This document shows positions 11,859 to 25,116 of a stretch of 64,000 nucleotides of DNA, piece by piece. This DNA is from Bretschneidera sinensis (lineage: Eukaryota > Streptophyta > Magnoliopsida > Brassicales > Akaniaceae). The first letter of the stretch is position 1. The number at the start of each line of letters is the position of its first letter. The translations under genes were made by a program, and so were the position numbers. Below the pieces are notes generated by a model. It did not search any database. It had not been told where the DNA came from and worked only from the letters and a program-made list of their open reading frames with translations. The stretch is taken from the NCBI GenBank assembly GCA_023935145.1, contig CM043698.1, forward strand, positions 65,800,501 to 65,864,500, read 5' to 3'.

Positions 11859-14800
11859 ATGGTATCGGACGCGGACCTTGTGACCCGGCTCAGAGAAATC
11901 CTCCGGAGCTCGGACCTCGACACGGCCACGCCCGGCAGCGTACGGAGGCAACTGGAGGAAGATTTCGGGGTTGAGTTAAGAGACCGAAAAGTATTTATTA
12001 GGGACCAAATCGACATTTTCCTTCAGACCCAACACCAACAAGTAGAAAGTACTAAAAAAGAAGATGAAGAAGAAAACGAAGAAGAAGATGGAGATGGAGA
12101 GAATGTGAAGAGTGACTTGGAAGACGAAAACGACGCCGTTAAAGATGAAGAAGCGGAGAGTGATGGAAATGAAGGCCTGCAAGAAGGGTAACGTTTGTTA
12201 CTTTTCTTTTTTTCTTAATTTTTTTATAAAAAAATTGTTGTTTGGTTGATGGGAATATGGGCTTCCGAGGAAAAGAAAGAATTTTTCTTTTAAGCTTGGG
12301 TTGCTTGGTGGTTTTTGTATATTTTGGTTAAAGATAGATATAATTGAAAGCTTACCCCCTTCTTTTTGGGGTTTATTCACCTGCTTGTTTCTCACCAAGG
12401 ATATTACTTATTAGAAAATTTGAGTGCTTTTGTTGACATTGTTAAGTAATTTATGCATCTGGATCTTGTTTTTTAGATTTTGATTTGGTCAAATGACTGG
12501 CTGATTGTGATTATGTTGGCAATTAATATATGTCGTGCAATTTTGCTTTTGAAATTTCATGCACGATTGAACAGTCTGGTTGACTTTGGAATTTCTACTC
12601 TGCACGTGTGCTTATACTGAATAATTTGTTGTTCTCTTCGTTGTTATGGATTTTGGAGAAAGATCTTGATTGCTATATTAGTTGCAAAAAGTGCAACGAT
12701 CTGGTTAAAATTTATGATTGGTTGTGTTTAGATGAATCATGCATGTAGAGTTTTCTTCCTGGTTTATTGTAAATTGCTTCTTGTTTTTATATCTAGACTT
12801 CATGGTTTAATGTATTGCTGACTTGATTGTGGAATTTACGTTGTCATGATCCAATGGGGGGTTTGATGTGCTTGTTTGTTTGCTGTTTTTTTTTTACCAT
12901 TTAAAAGAGAAGAAAATAAAGTAAATTGTTTACATGCAGTTCCTCCACTTGTATTTGCTCTAAACATGCCTATGGATTTCATGGGGGAAAATTTGCTGGG
13001 AAAACCAAACACCTATGACTTCAGAAGTCACATCATAATCTAAATGGTTTCCAATCTCCACTTACCCACCATGTGGCATCTTCAAAAAGGATGGCTCCCT
13101 GGTTCTGAATTGCCAAAACTTCCAGAACTTCCGGGGTGCACACAATATGACACTATAGGGTAAGGTCTAGAAAGTTTGACTATCTTGAATAGCATGTACG
13201 GAGATGAATTTGACATCGTGAATTAGAAATTATAAGTCAGTTGTATTCAAGGTCTAATTTCCATTTATAGATGTACGCTCAAATCCCAAATGTAAATTAG
13301 TATGATTGCAACATTAAGTGAAAAATTGTGCAAGTTATACTTGTTTTGTGGCATTAATGGGTCCACTTAACTCATTTGGAGGAATCCCATCAATTTTGGG
13401 TTGCTTTACGAGCATATATGATATATTTGGATCGGAGTTAGTTATTTATTAGCCCTCAAACTTTGTATATAAATATTTTAATGCTGAGGCATCCTACCAA
13501 AATGTAGTCTACATAAACTTTTTATGCTTCCAGTTTCATGGCCTCTATCTCTTGTTTATGGAGCTATTTAAAGGAGTTAAGAGAAAAAAGAAGTTTTCCC
13601 TGTTATGATCACTTTCTTTGACAATTCCCTGCTAGAAGACTAGGGGGGATACATATCATTCTTGTGGCTTATAAATTCCATGTATTGTTTCTATCTTTTA
13701 ATTCGCAATTGATTTCCTATACACCTTCGGAGTTTGGGTTCTGAATATCACTTCTTACCTATCTTTAATCTGAATTTGGTTGTGATTGTTTGTCATGAAA
13801 TCAATCTTTAATTATAGAGTATAAGGATGTACATGTTCATTCTGGGTGGAAGCTCTAGTGATATTGCTGAAAGGGGTTTAATATATTATCTAATAGGGCA
13901 AACAAGGTGAATAAAGAAGTCAAGAAAAGAGGAGGCGGCTTTAACAAATTATGTAGCCTTTCACCACAGCTTCAAAAGTTTGTTGGAGTACCTGAGTTGG
14001 CCAGAACACAGGTACATTTGCATTGTATCTACATGGTTTAGACTAAAGCTTTCTAATTTGTCTCCATATAATTTTTTTAATCGGTATCCATTTTCATTAA
14101 AAAAAATGGTTAGTTTCCATTTAACGCTGGGTAGGATGGAGTATTAACCATGTTTTAAGTTCCTCTTTGCCTTGTTTTAGGTTGTGAAGAAAGTTTGGGC
14201 CTACATCCGGGAGAACAGTTTGCAGGATCCAAATAATAAGCGAAATATAATATGTGACGAATCACTACATGCCCTCTTTCGTGTGAAGTCTATTAATATG
14301 TTTCAAATGAATAAGGCCCTGTCGAAGCATATTTGGCCACTAAGTGAAAGAGATGGTATTGCCTTTAGAAAGTTATTTGTTCACAAGTTTCTGTTATTGA
14401 GATGGATATGTTTTTAATTGTCTTTGTTCACTGATTAAATCATTTACGTAATGTTAGTACTTTGCATGGTGAGCTTTATCCAGATAATAATATTTAATAA
14501 TTGTAGAGTATTTTTATTAAAAAAAATGTGCAGTTCTTTGGGGATTCGGGTTATGGATGCCTAAATTGTCTTATGGCACCTGATGATTCTTTTTAAGTAT
14601 AAAAAAGAATGTATGCTTATCAAAAAAAGAAACAAAATGTATACTTAGGCTCTAATTGGTAGAGGAGAAAAGTAAGAGGAAGGAAAAGGGAGAAGATGAA
14701 AAAATAAGAGGATTGATATTTTCCATCATGTTTTTGGTAAAGATGATGAAAAAATGTGAGGAAAGAAGAAAAAGACTAAAAAGGGTCTATTTTAGCTTCC

Positions 14801-17800
14801 ACTCCTTGTTTTGCACATGTGGGATGAAAAAATCAATCCTCCCACTTTTCTTTCCTCTCACTTTTCTTTCCTACCAAACAATAAAAAAGTGTTCTCCACC
14901 CAGTTTTCTTTCCTCTCCTTCCTCATTCCTCTCACTTTCCCTCTGTACCAATCATAGCTTAAGGATGAACGAAAAAGGCCTCTATAAAGAAGAACTTTCA
15001 AGGATCATGTTTTTCTGATTCCATTTCCTTTTAATTTGGTAAGGACATAAGTAATGTTAGAAAAGAGTAGTTCATTAATATATGAATGGTTTTGCTATAT
15101 TAATTGGCTGAATATTTAAACTTGGTAAGAAAAACTTTTATTAGGAGGTAAAAGCATTGCAATTAGTTTAATTCATACATCTTCAATATGAAGTATTTTT
15201 GAAAGAACTCAATGATGACGGGCATTAAGATTTTTTTATATGCATGCAATGTGGAGGAGCCGAGATATTCAATCTTCAATTGATGTTGCTTGAGGAAGCA
15301 ATGGAATAGGAAGAGAACATGAAAGATATAGTATAGGGTAAATTATTTAATATAAAGAAAATTATGCCGGTGAATGAGAGATACAGGAATTTTAGTATTG
15401 TGAGCGTGTTATGTTAGCATTTTGTTTTGGGCTAGAGCTTCTATCCTCTTCTCTGGGCTATTGTGATTTTTTAATGGTCATGGTATAAGCTAGTTTTTTC
15501 CACATAACCTAATCTTTTTCCCCAGCATTTAGATTACTTTAGGATGTTTATATTTTCTGCAATTTCAACTTCAACTCCACAAACAGGCTTCCACAATGAA
15601 CTTCAGCTTTATTTCACTAACGGTATATTATGATGTTCTTAATCATTTACCTCTAGAAGCAGTTTTCTGAAGTTGCATAATGTTGGTATATACTGAAACA
15701 ATGGCACTGTATGGAAGATAAAGATAATGATTCTTTGTCAGGAGACATCGACAATGCGAAGGAAGAAAATGAAGAACAAGAAAATGAAGAAGAAGAAAGT
15801 GAAGAAAAAGAAAATGAAGAAGAAGAAAATAAAGGAGAAAATGAGGAAGAAGAGCCGGAGAGTGATGGAAAAGGAAGCAAGAAAGAAAAGTCAGTTTTTT
15901 TCTTGAAATCTTTATTTTTTTTGTTATTGTAGTTGTCTTTGTCATCATTATTGTCGTCATTGTTATTTTTCACTTTTCCTCCCAGATAATTCAATGCTGA
16001 AAGAGTAAATCACTTGAAGCTGATGAAAAGAGACAGTAAGGAGAAATTTAGTGTCAAAATATGATGTATGTTCGGTATATTTGTATAAAGCATACTCCAG
16101 TAATATAACATGATATGTTAATTCTAAAATCTGAATGCAATTTATAACAATAATAATATGGATCATGAGACAACTCTATCATCTAAACCAAGCAAGCAAT
16201 CTTTTTTAAAGGTCTTGGAGGTGTTATACTATAAGCCTGGTTCCTACACAAATGGAAAGTGTTATTCATCACATTTACTTGTTTACTACCTGTTAACATA
16301 AATTTTTGTGTGCGCAACAGTACAGGCCCTGCTTTTGGTTACATATTTTGTTAGAGGAATTTGTGTAATATTTAACAATCAACTCTCTCTCTCTCTGCCC
16401 TTTTTGTGTGTGCATGTTTGTCTTTTGAAATTATCATCAACTTTTAGAACTTCCAGATGTGTGTTTGATGCAGGGAATAATTTAAATGAAGAGTTTCAGT
16501 GAATGTTAGAGAGATAGAGAAATGATGAGAAGTAAAAGGAAAAGGAAAAGGAAACTACTACAATTAACTGATGAGTCAGTTAAGAAAAATAACTGATTTG
16601 TGAGTTGAATTTCTTAAGACTAAAACCAGAATACTCTGAATCTGCTTGAAATCTGAGAAGTTTTTAAGATACAAGATAATAACTGTAAAAGTGAACAAGT
16701 TTGATTGATGCTTCTTAGAAGCTCATTTTGGAGGTGTTTTATATTAAAGGAAATTTACAAGACTCTTCTAATATTTTTTCCATCAAGACTCTTGTTCTTA
16801 GTAATTATATGTAACACTGTTTAAAAGTAAGTTATGTTTGCTCTGAGTACTTATCAAAAAAAAAATGTTTGCTCTGAGTAACCCGAAGTCATTCTTTGAA
16901 CCCTTTGTGGGAGCTCTCAGCTCCCTATGCATGATAGCATTACAAAAATGCCTCATTTAATCCTTGAAAGGACCAAAGAAATATAAATTTGGAAGTGGCT
17001 CCCTCTGTGCAACTGTCTCCATCATATATTTGGTATTGAACTGACATGTTGCTCGGGCAATCATGAAAGGTAGGAGAGAATCTTGCAGTTGATGAGATGG
17101 ATTTGGAGGAGTCTGTCGAGTCTATAATTCTTTTTTTAGTGCCAAATAATACTTAGGTTTAAATTTTTTAACCTTCTCCCTGCTCCCCCCCTCCAAAAAG
17201 AAAAATTAAAAAGAAACTGAAAAATAAAAAAGAGAACAAAGGAGAAAAAAATTGATATGCTAGGTCTCTGATATGTGTGTTTTGTTAGGCTCTTAAAGGA
17301 GCTCAATAGCACCAGGATAACATATTTAAGACTTTTCATTTTTTCATCTTTTATCATACAAAGATTGTCATTATAAATACTATGGTGTTAGGTATATGAA
17401 TGTTGATATCAAATTTCTAATCCATGATTCACTTATTTTATGTTAGTTGGGTCCCCTGTTTGCTAGTGTTGATATTTCGAAACTAAATACTGTTTTGTTT
17501 TACCGACTAGGTTGAGGAAGGCTGATAAGGATGTCAAGAAAAGAAGAGGTGGCTTTACTAAATTGTGCAGCCTTTCTCCACAGCTTCAAACATTTGTTGG
17601 AGTTCCTGAATTGGCCAGAACAGAGGTATGTAGATAAGAGTTTGAGAAAATCTTTCCATTTTGTCCTTAGTTCATGCTGTCAAGGATGAACTTACTTAAA
17701 CCATAATCACACGCATTCCTCCTCCACTCCTCTTTCTCTTTTGTTTATGGTCCCAGGTTGTCAAGAAGCTTTGGAGCTATATCCGGGAGAAAAATTTACA

Positions 17801-20800
17801 AGATCCAAAGGATAAGAGAAAAATAATATGTGATGAATCACTGCATGCTCTCTTTCGTGTAAATTCTATCAATATGTTTCAAATGAATAAAGCCTTGTCG
17901 AAGCACATATGGCCATTAGATGCTGAAGATGGTATTTCCTTACGATCTTTTCTTTTTAGTTTATGATATGTTGAATGAAATATGTGGTATAATTGTCTTC
18001 GTACAGCAACCTTGGCTCATTACTTTTCACTTAACACGTTGGGCCCTGTGACTAGTGTGCATTACTGCACACCATACAAACGGTTTGAACTGGAAAATGG
18101 AGAGGCACAGAATAGACAATTTCATTATCAGTGTTGTTTTTCTTTGTTGTGGTTTCCTGATTGGTTAGAATTACTCTGAAAGCAACAAGCAATTTGATGA
18201 ATATGGAAAAGGAGAGAAAATGCTAAATTCCAAAGTATACTGAGAGGAAGAGACTGCTGGAAATAGATTGTAAACAACAAAAGTGTGCCAGAACTAATTA
18301 TAGAAAGTAATAAGAGTTTACCAGAACTAAGATATTGAGATTAGACTGATTAGTAAAGATTTGTAAACATTTAAGTTGGTAACAAAGAAGAAGGAGGGTG
18401 TTGGTGAACCATTGTGTCATTTGCAAAAATTGCGGAGAATCTGTGTTTCATCTTTTGTTGGAATGTTCTTTGGGTAGAGTTTTATGGGAGATGGTTTATA
18501 AGGTTTTGGGTGTGTGCTGGGCTTTTGTTGGCTCCGTGAAGGATGAAATTTGGGCTTGGAGCGGGTTTTGGACTTCAAAGAGCCTTAAGAAAGCTTACTC
18601 TTTGATTCCCCTTTCTATCTTTTTGTTGGTTTGGAATGAGAGAAATTGTAGAGCTTTTGATGGTGTTGAGAGACCTTTAATTGTAATTAGGGAGAGGTGA
18701 TTTAATACTCTTATTTTTTGGGTCACAAGAAATTCTTTTGTAAATGAAGTAGATATAGTTGATTTTGTTGAGTCTCTCCTATAGATAGCCTTGGGTTGCA
18801 CCCTCTTGGTGCGCTTTTCTTTCTATTTATACATTTTACTTATTAAAAAAAGCTTTTCTGTGGTAAAATTCAGGAACTTTAGTTATAATGGAGACATGTC
18901 TATTTTCCCACAAACTAGTGAATTAGGCAGGATTCTTTAATGCAAAATAACCAACAGTGAATTAATATTCATGACCCTCATCATGTGTTTTGAAACAGGT
19001 ACTTCAAAGTTTTTGAAATGTTCCTCTAATATGGAACGAGGATATGTGGTTTCTACTGCATCAAAAGTCCATACAAACTACCAAGACAAAAAAAGAAAAA
19101 AAATCTTGAGGGTGGCATAGTCCACTCTTCAGCCTGGTTTCACAAATATTTTTAACTGCATTTATCCAATCTCTGGCTTTCGACACTTAACATTCTATTT
19201 TTTTTATTAGAGATCTTATGTAGTAATCCCTACGAAAGTTTTCATGATTATTTTTAGTGATTGACAATATTTAAACAACTAGAGTGAACATTTTGGACAT
19301 TCTGCTGGGTTCATGTTAGCATGATCTTATCTAACCAAATGAAAGTTATCTCCTCCTTTCAAATTTCATATTTTTTCTCCTTCTCTGTTCTCTTGCGTTG
19401 TGGATTTTTTTTTTTTTTTTTTGATAAATATAGTGGATTTTATGAACCTAATGAAATAAGGCATATGCCTAAATAAACACAAAGGGTCAGAACAATAAGG
19501 CGATGACTTGACAAACAGGAATAAATTATAGAAGTATCACTGGGAAACTTTTTAAATTAGGAATTTTCTTTTTCTCTGAAAAGTCTGTTGGGTCATAGTT
19601 CTTTTCTTTGGTGTTCGTTTAGCAATAAATTTGTCACAGATTTTTTTTTTCTATACCAAGGATAAAGATGTTCTGGTGGCCAATTATTTGGAGTAGTCTA
19701 GGGGAGGTGTTCATTTGGTGTCCTAAGTATGTCAGATTGGTTCAGGATTGGGAGTTGAAGATGGTTAATATCCTTTTTGCATTATATTATTCAATCAAGG
19801 TACGTGACGAGGTCACGATATCATTGAGTGGACGGTGGTAAAAAGGAAGAGGTGTTATGTGAAATCATTTTACGTGTTTTGATTGGCAATCCTAGAGAGC
19901 AGTTTCCTTGGAAGAAGATATGGCACACAAACACCCTTCCTAGAGTGGCTATTTTTTGTTTCGACAGCTCTTTTAGATAAAAAAAAAATTCATGTGGATA
20001 ATCTTATTTGAGAAATTTTGTAATTGCTTATTGATGTTGTATGTTCAAAGAAAGTGGGGAATGTATGGATCACTTAATGTTCCATTGTATTTTGTCATGA
20101 AGTTATGGACATTGGTATTTCTTTGATAGGCATTTGTTGGGTTATGCTTAAATCAGTAGTTGATATACTATTTTGTTGGAAGGGTGGTCTCCTAGGAGCT
20201 TCAAGTGGAAGGTTTAGAGCATGATTCCATTGTGTTATGTGGTCTATCTGGTTTGAGAGAAATAGGATGTTCAGGGGTATGGAATGCACCTTACATGACA
20301 TGAAGGCCCACTTTCTCCATTCGTTATTCACCTGGTCTTCAGTACACAATTCACGGCTGTCTTTCCCGGAGTTTCTAGATTCACAATTTCTTCATTCTTT
20401 TCTTCTTTTAGGTTAAATCTTGTATACACCCTCTGTGCAAAACTTTTCCCTCTCAAAAAATTATATTGCTTACCAACGAGAAGTATGCAGTTTGATAGAA
20501 CATTCATCAAAAAGAATGTTGCAAAAGCTTTGGATTTTGCTGTCTCAATCTAGCAAAGTTCTCTTTTATCAATATCTTTCCTTTCTTTGTATTATTAGCT
20601 TGAATACATTGTTTTATCCCTAATATAGGAGCCCCAGATGACTTTGCAGAAACGGGAAGGCAGTCTAAGCAAGGGAGGGAAGAAGGTGAGATCAGTAACT
20701 TAAAGTCTATGGGTAATGGACTTGCTGGATCATCAAAGTTATTTTGTATCTACACCACATTATACTTTGGTACCGGCAAAACCTCTACCTGTATAAGACA

Positions 20801-21515
20801 ATCAAAAGTAAACTACATCTGTTCTTTCATATTTTTTTTTTTTTTTTAAAGTAAAAATTTAAGATTTCTTCACCATTCAGGTGTCGATGAGCCAAAGCAA
20901 AAAGAAAAACGGCAGAAGAAAGGAAGTTCTGGTCTTCTTGCTCCCCTTCCACTTTCAGATGCTCTAGTGAAGTTCTTTGGTACTGGTGAAAATGAATTAT
21001 CTCGGGCTGATGTCATAAAGAGAATGTGGGCATACATAAAACAGAATGATCTGCAGGTATCACATTGCTGACCCTAGTCTAACTGTTGCAGTGTTAATAG
21101 TGGTATACTGGTATCTGTTATTTTTTATTCCTTGTTATGAACATGAGTGGTAAAATCTTCATGCACATATATAATTACAAGGCATCTTTGTGAAACACTA
21201 GTTTCTCCTTTCAGATTCTTCTTCAGTTCGACTTGAGAAAGTTTTCTCACAACATACAATTTGTATGATACAGATGCATTTATTAATTGTTCAGCTGTAT
21301 TTTTCTTCATTATTTAAGAATTTTGTCAGATCCTGGTATGTGAGTTGTTTATCTATCTCACGCGTGGTTTTTCCTTCTTCTTGCCAAAGGATCCATCTGA
21401 TAAGAGGAGAATCATATGTGACAATAAGCTAAAAGAACTCTTCGAGGTTGACTCCTTCAATGGTTTCTCAGTGTCAAAGCTTCTAACTGCCCATTTCATC
21501 AAGAATGAACAATGA
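11859..21515 (+). CDS. DEK_C and triple SWIB/MDM2-domain protein
   Basis: Plant SWIB/BAF60b-domain protein of the UAF30/spp27 type, expected in the nucleus and linked to chromatin or RNA polymerase I factors. Exons: 11859-12187, 13897-14011, 14181-14355, 15742-15889, 17511-17625, 17757-17931, 20629-20685, 20881-21056, 21390-21515. All junctions keep frame and total 1416 nt (471 aa). A DEK_C domain fills residues 3-56, followed by an acidic stretch (about 63-108). SWIB 1 is at about 123-203, a second Glu-rich stretch at 210-250, SWIB 2 at about 268-350, and SWIB 3 at about 388-470. Exons 2 and 5 are both 115 nt and exons 3 and 6 both 175 nt, so SWIB 2 and its acidic exon arose by intragenic duplication. 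SWIB 1 and 2 differ at 16 of 91 aligned residues; SWIB 3 is far more distant. The exon 4 donor (GTCAGT) is weak, and its acceptor could instead lie about 27 bp upstream in the same frame. The Arabidopsis relatives I remember have two SWIB domains. The gene looks functional. Confidence 0.88.
14648..14958. mobile_element. Tourist-like MITE in SWIB intron 3
   Basis: A 311 bp element with imperfect terminal inverted repeats. The left end reads GGCTCTAATTGGTA and the right end, reverse-complemented, reads GCTATGATTGGTA; the similarity runs inward about 40 bp. It is flanked by TTA on both sides (14645-14647 and 14959-14961). A 3-bp TTA duplication is the mark of PIF/Harbinger (Tourist) MITEs. No coding capacity. 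Confidence 0.7.
18380..18850 (+). mobile_element. LINE 3' fragment with zf-RVT region, in SWIB intron 6
   Basis: The plus-strand frame at 18398-18700 reads NHCVICKNCGESVFHLLLEC, then LWEMVYKVLGVCWAFVGSV, then LVWNERNCRAFDG. This is the zinc-binding C-terminal region (zf-RVT) found at the end of plant LINE reverse transcriptases. It is followed by a short 3' UTR and an A-rich end at about 18843-18850. Everything upstream in the element is missing, as expected for 5'-truncated LINE insertion. Confidence 0.8.
19660..20465 (+). mobile_element. Second, older LINE 3' fragment in SWIB intron 6
   Basis: Translated plus-strand pieces include FPWKKIWHTNTLPRVAIF and CMDHLMFHC, typical of the plant LINE zf-RVT region (FPW..IW....P.RV.FF and C..H...HC). 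Stops and frameshifts are frequent, so this copy is older than the one at 18380. It ends in A-rich sequence near 20455-20465. Same orientation as the host gene. Confidence 0.7.
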
Positions 21516-21622
21516 GTTTCTTTTTGTATATAAATATGATGTGAGCCTGTTAGAAGTGGGAAATTTTGCTTGAATTAGTATTCTGATCACATACACGTAT
21601 TTGTATGCTTTTAGTTTGTCCA

Positions 21623-21838
21623 AGAAATGGAAACAATACTTTTGAGAAAGTTATCAGTTCTTCTTCAACACTTCTACTATTTTAGTTTCCTCTTCTTTTT
21701 TCTTTTTTCTTTTTTTTTTGAGGGGTGGGGGGAGAAATGGAAACAATGCTTTTGAGAAAGTTATTAGTTCTTCTTCAACACTTACACTATTTTAGTTTCC
21801 TCTTCTTTTTTCTTTTTTTTGAGGGGGTGGGGGGAGAG
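21623..21838. repeat. Two-copy tandem repeat (~110 bp) after the SWIB gene
   Basis: The sequence starting AGAAATGGAAACAAT at 21623 is repeated from 21733 with few changes, including a T-rich tract and a run of G. It begins about 110 bp after the stop codon, so it is probably in or just past the 3' UTR. Confidence 0.9.
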
Positions 21839-24213
21839 GGGGGTTGTTACTTGAGGAGTTCTCTCTCTTATCCTTTATGGATTCTTACAAAGACCATTAG
21901 GAAGTGGAAAGATATAGATGTGGCCATTTTGAAAGCAAGTTAGTACTCATTGTGGTCTTGCAAGGACCATGAAGTCAAGAAAACTTTGATACCCTGTTTG
22001 ATCCTTTGCAGCTTTCTTCTTTCTTTTTTCCCCTCGAACACTAATAATCCAACTGGTGGGCGTTGATCATTTGTCGGAATATATGATGTTAGCTTATAAC
22101 ATCAATGTGGTATGACGAAATTCTTATCTAGATTGTGACAACTTTTACACTATCAAATTGCATAATCCATTCATGTTTAGTGTAAAAAATAACACTTTGA
22201 TTTCATTAATTAGTCGGCTTCTGGTAAATGAATGAATTAGGATTTTGTTTTGTAAATGAGATTACAGATGTTGAAATTTTACTAGTAGAAGCTGCTGATT
22301 TTCGCCTTTGGCTAGGAAGATGATAACTTGGAGTTTACTGCAAAGTAATGAAACTTGCTATCATCTGGTACTGAAGATCCACAGTGATTATATGACTATG
22401 ATTAGGTATCATTTGATTTAGCTGTGGTTTCAGTTTTGAGTGTCAAAGAGTTTTTGAAACAGTTTTTGATAAATAGATAAAAACTGTTTAATATTTAATA
22501 AAATAATTGTGAAGCTTTTGTGTTTAAGACAAATTCAGCTTGTGATTATTTTTAGAAACTTTTTTTGGAGATGTTTGGTCTAGCTTATGTTTATTAGGAA
22601 CTAAAACCATTATGGCAGTGAAGGTTCACAGTAATCATGGGACTATGAATTGCTGTTTAGTTTTCAATTATTTTTGCATATCTTAAAACATTTGATACCT
22701 TAAAATGTAGAAGAAGAAGCACAACTTGGTGAACTCGCATAAAATTGATGATCGAGTGTGAACAGCAGACGTGCTAGTACAATGGTGGTAGTATTAGATT
22801 TTGAAGCTTGTAGGTGCACTTTGACATAATTATTGTACTGGTCTCATCATAACAGATGGTCGGAAAAGAGTGGACCATCAACATATATGTCCATCTTTGT
22901 GAAGATTTCTCAAAAGAAAAAAGCGGTGTTTTTGTCAAGGTCACGTTTGTCGTTGCCACACCATAACAAATAGGAGTACTCTTTTTACATGCTTTTTTTT
23001 TTTCTTTTTCTTTTTGTGTTAGGCAACAAACAACAATATGATCGTGGAATAACGTCACCCTTTTGAAAATTTGAAGAAAAGTAGAAAGGGTCACGTTGAA
23101 CTTTTGTAATTCCATTTGCAATTGCTCACGGGTATGTTTGGATCCTAGAAAATGAAAAAGAATTTTCATTTCAAAAATCATTTTCTTGTCACTTAGTTTA
23201 TATAATTTGTGTTATCTTTCCTCTAATATTTTCTTTGACATCCAAAGAAACAAAAAAAATTTTTGTTTTTTCTTTTCAGCTTTCTTTTTCTTTAAATTTT
23301 TCAAATGCAATCATAGGGTTAAATAATTAAACTCGAGATTTATCTCTTCATTTTTGTGGGAGGAAGAAATGTCTCCGTACAATCTTTCCATATGAGCTAA
23401 AATCAATTGTCGTTGTATAAAAGATTTGAAATCAAATCCCGATTACATTAGAAATTGAGGGATAAGAATAAAAAATGGTTATCTCTAGTTTTATAGCTTC
23501 TAAGGCAATATGTGCCTCTAATTAAAAAAATACTACTTCCATCTCTTCATATCCCATTTCACAAGTACATGGTAGTTGAAAACATAAATTTTGCTTGATA
23601 GATTTAAGAAAGTTGATTTAAACTTATTTAAATTTGAACTCAAACGGTGTTGATGTGTTTAATTCTTAAAAAAAATATATGTTTAAAGAAAATTACATAT
23701 AAGTATCATTTTGCAGTTCTAACATGTGGGTAGAGCTTGGGATCTCAGATGTCTTAAGTTCGATACTTCTCATGATCTTTTGTGGTCACCATAAGGTTAT
23801 TTAATTAAATAGTTCACTTTTTCAATGCGTGGAATGTGAGGGTCATGTACATCGACATTTAGGATTCAGGACGTATCCATTAAAAATTGTTGAGATCTGA
23901 ACCGATTCATAGATTATAAAAAATATATATGTAATCATTATTATATTTAACTATCTCTTTTACTCTTGATGTATATATTTCTTGAATAAAATTCTTAAAA
24001 AATAATATTTGCATTACTAAAATCTCAAAATGTTGCAATTATGCAAACCCACAAGGGGTATGTGGGGGATATTGAGAAGCCATAATGGAGCGAATGGTAA
24101 AAAAAAAGGCAAAGGAAAGGATAGTGCAAGACACTTTAATAATTTTTATATTTTCATGGGATGAAATATGTGATTGGGAAAAAAAAAACGTGGGCATAAA
24201 ATCGAGCTAAAAT
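21839..24213. other. Intergenic stretch, no gene seen
   Basis: AT-rich sequence. An open frame on the minus strand at 22774-23181 (135 aa) has no domain I recognise, sits among Lys/Phe-rich sequence, and shows no supporting neighbours or splice structure. Nothing else stands out. Confidence 0.6.
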
Positions 24214-25116
24214 TAGAGGTGGCAAATACGTCAGGTCGGGTTCGGGTAATGTTGAATCTCAGATTATTCGAGTCAAGTCGAGTTCGAATCATGTTAATCT
24301 CGGATCGTGTCGGGTTCAAGTCATTTCGAGCTCGGGTCATGTCGGGTTGAGTCAAATCTGGTCAACAAAATATATATTTATGCTTAATTAAAAAATATAT
24401 TTTATTTGTATATAATATAACTAAAAGAGTTACATTGTCAAATACTTGAAAATTAATTAATAATAAATCAATATTTAATTTTTAAATAATATATTTAATT
24501 TTTTTAATGTTATTTACAATGTTATGATTCTTAGTCCCAAAATTCAGTCTTAAATGATCTCAGACAACTGGTTTACAAAGTTATTCTCACTAGTAACGTC
24601 TTATACCAAATTTTAGAGATTAAATTTCATATAATCGCTTCATTCCATTATATTTTTTCAGAACAATTAAAAATAAAATTTTATTGTGACTTGAATAACA
24701 ATGAAAAATTGACTATTCTTCTCATTTTTTTATTTAAAATTAATGATATTACTCATATTAATAGAATGTTGAACCATGCATATCAACACATGTAAGTCAA
24801 TAATTAATTAATTGTTATATAGTTTATTTTATTTGACAACTATTATCCTGGTTTTAGAAAGTAAATTATCTTTTACAAAAAATAATATTTTCAAGTCATT
24901 TTGGGTCGGGTCGTTTCGAGTTCAGATCGTTTCGAGTTTTCAAGTCGTTTCGAGTTTAGGTCATTTTGAATCTGGATCGTTTCAAGTCACTCGGATTAGA
25001 ATCGAATCAGGTTTAAATTATATTATTTTGATTTTGATGTATTTTCAAGTCGAATCAGATCTGAACCAAATTAGATTGGATCAGTTTTTCGGATCAGTTG
25101 AGATTTTACCACCTCT
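24214..25116. mobile_element. Probable non-autonomous hAT-like element
   Basis: The left end reads TAGAGGTGGCAAA and the right end, reverse-complemented, AGAGGTGGTAAAA. Ends of the form TAGGGGTGGCAAA are typical of plant hAT non-autonomous elements. Both subterminal zones (24230-24356 and 24895-25100) are packed with degenerate short repeats of the form TCGGGTT, TCGAGTT and CGTTTCGAG, in opposite orientation at the two ends. There is no transposase. An 8-bp target duplication is not evident, so the exact ends may be off or the copy old. Confidence 0.6.

Noticed and set aside
15643..15994. Minus-strand frames opposite the acidic exon 4 of the SWIB gene
   Set aside because: Shadow frames of a GAA-rich exon; the Ser/Leu/Phe runs are its complement.
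22400..22600. Possible small transposon around two TTTGGTCTAGC/TTTGATTTAGC motifs
   Set aside because: The motifs are in direct, not inverted, orientation and too short to support an element.
22774..23181. Minus-strand open frame of 135 aa
   Set aside because: No recognisable domain, Lys/Phe/Thr-rich low-complexity content, no splice partners and no promoter. Most likely chance in AT-rich DNA.
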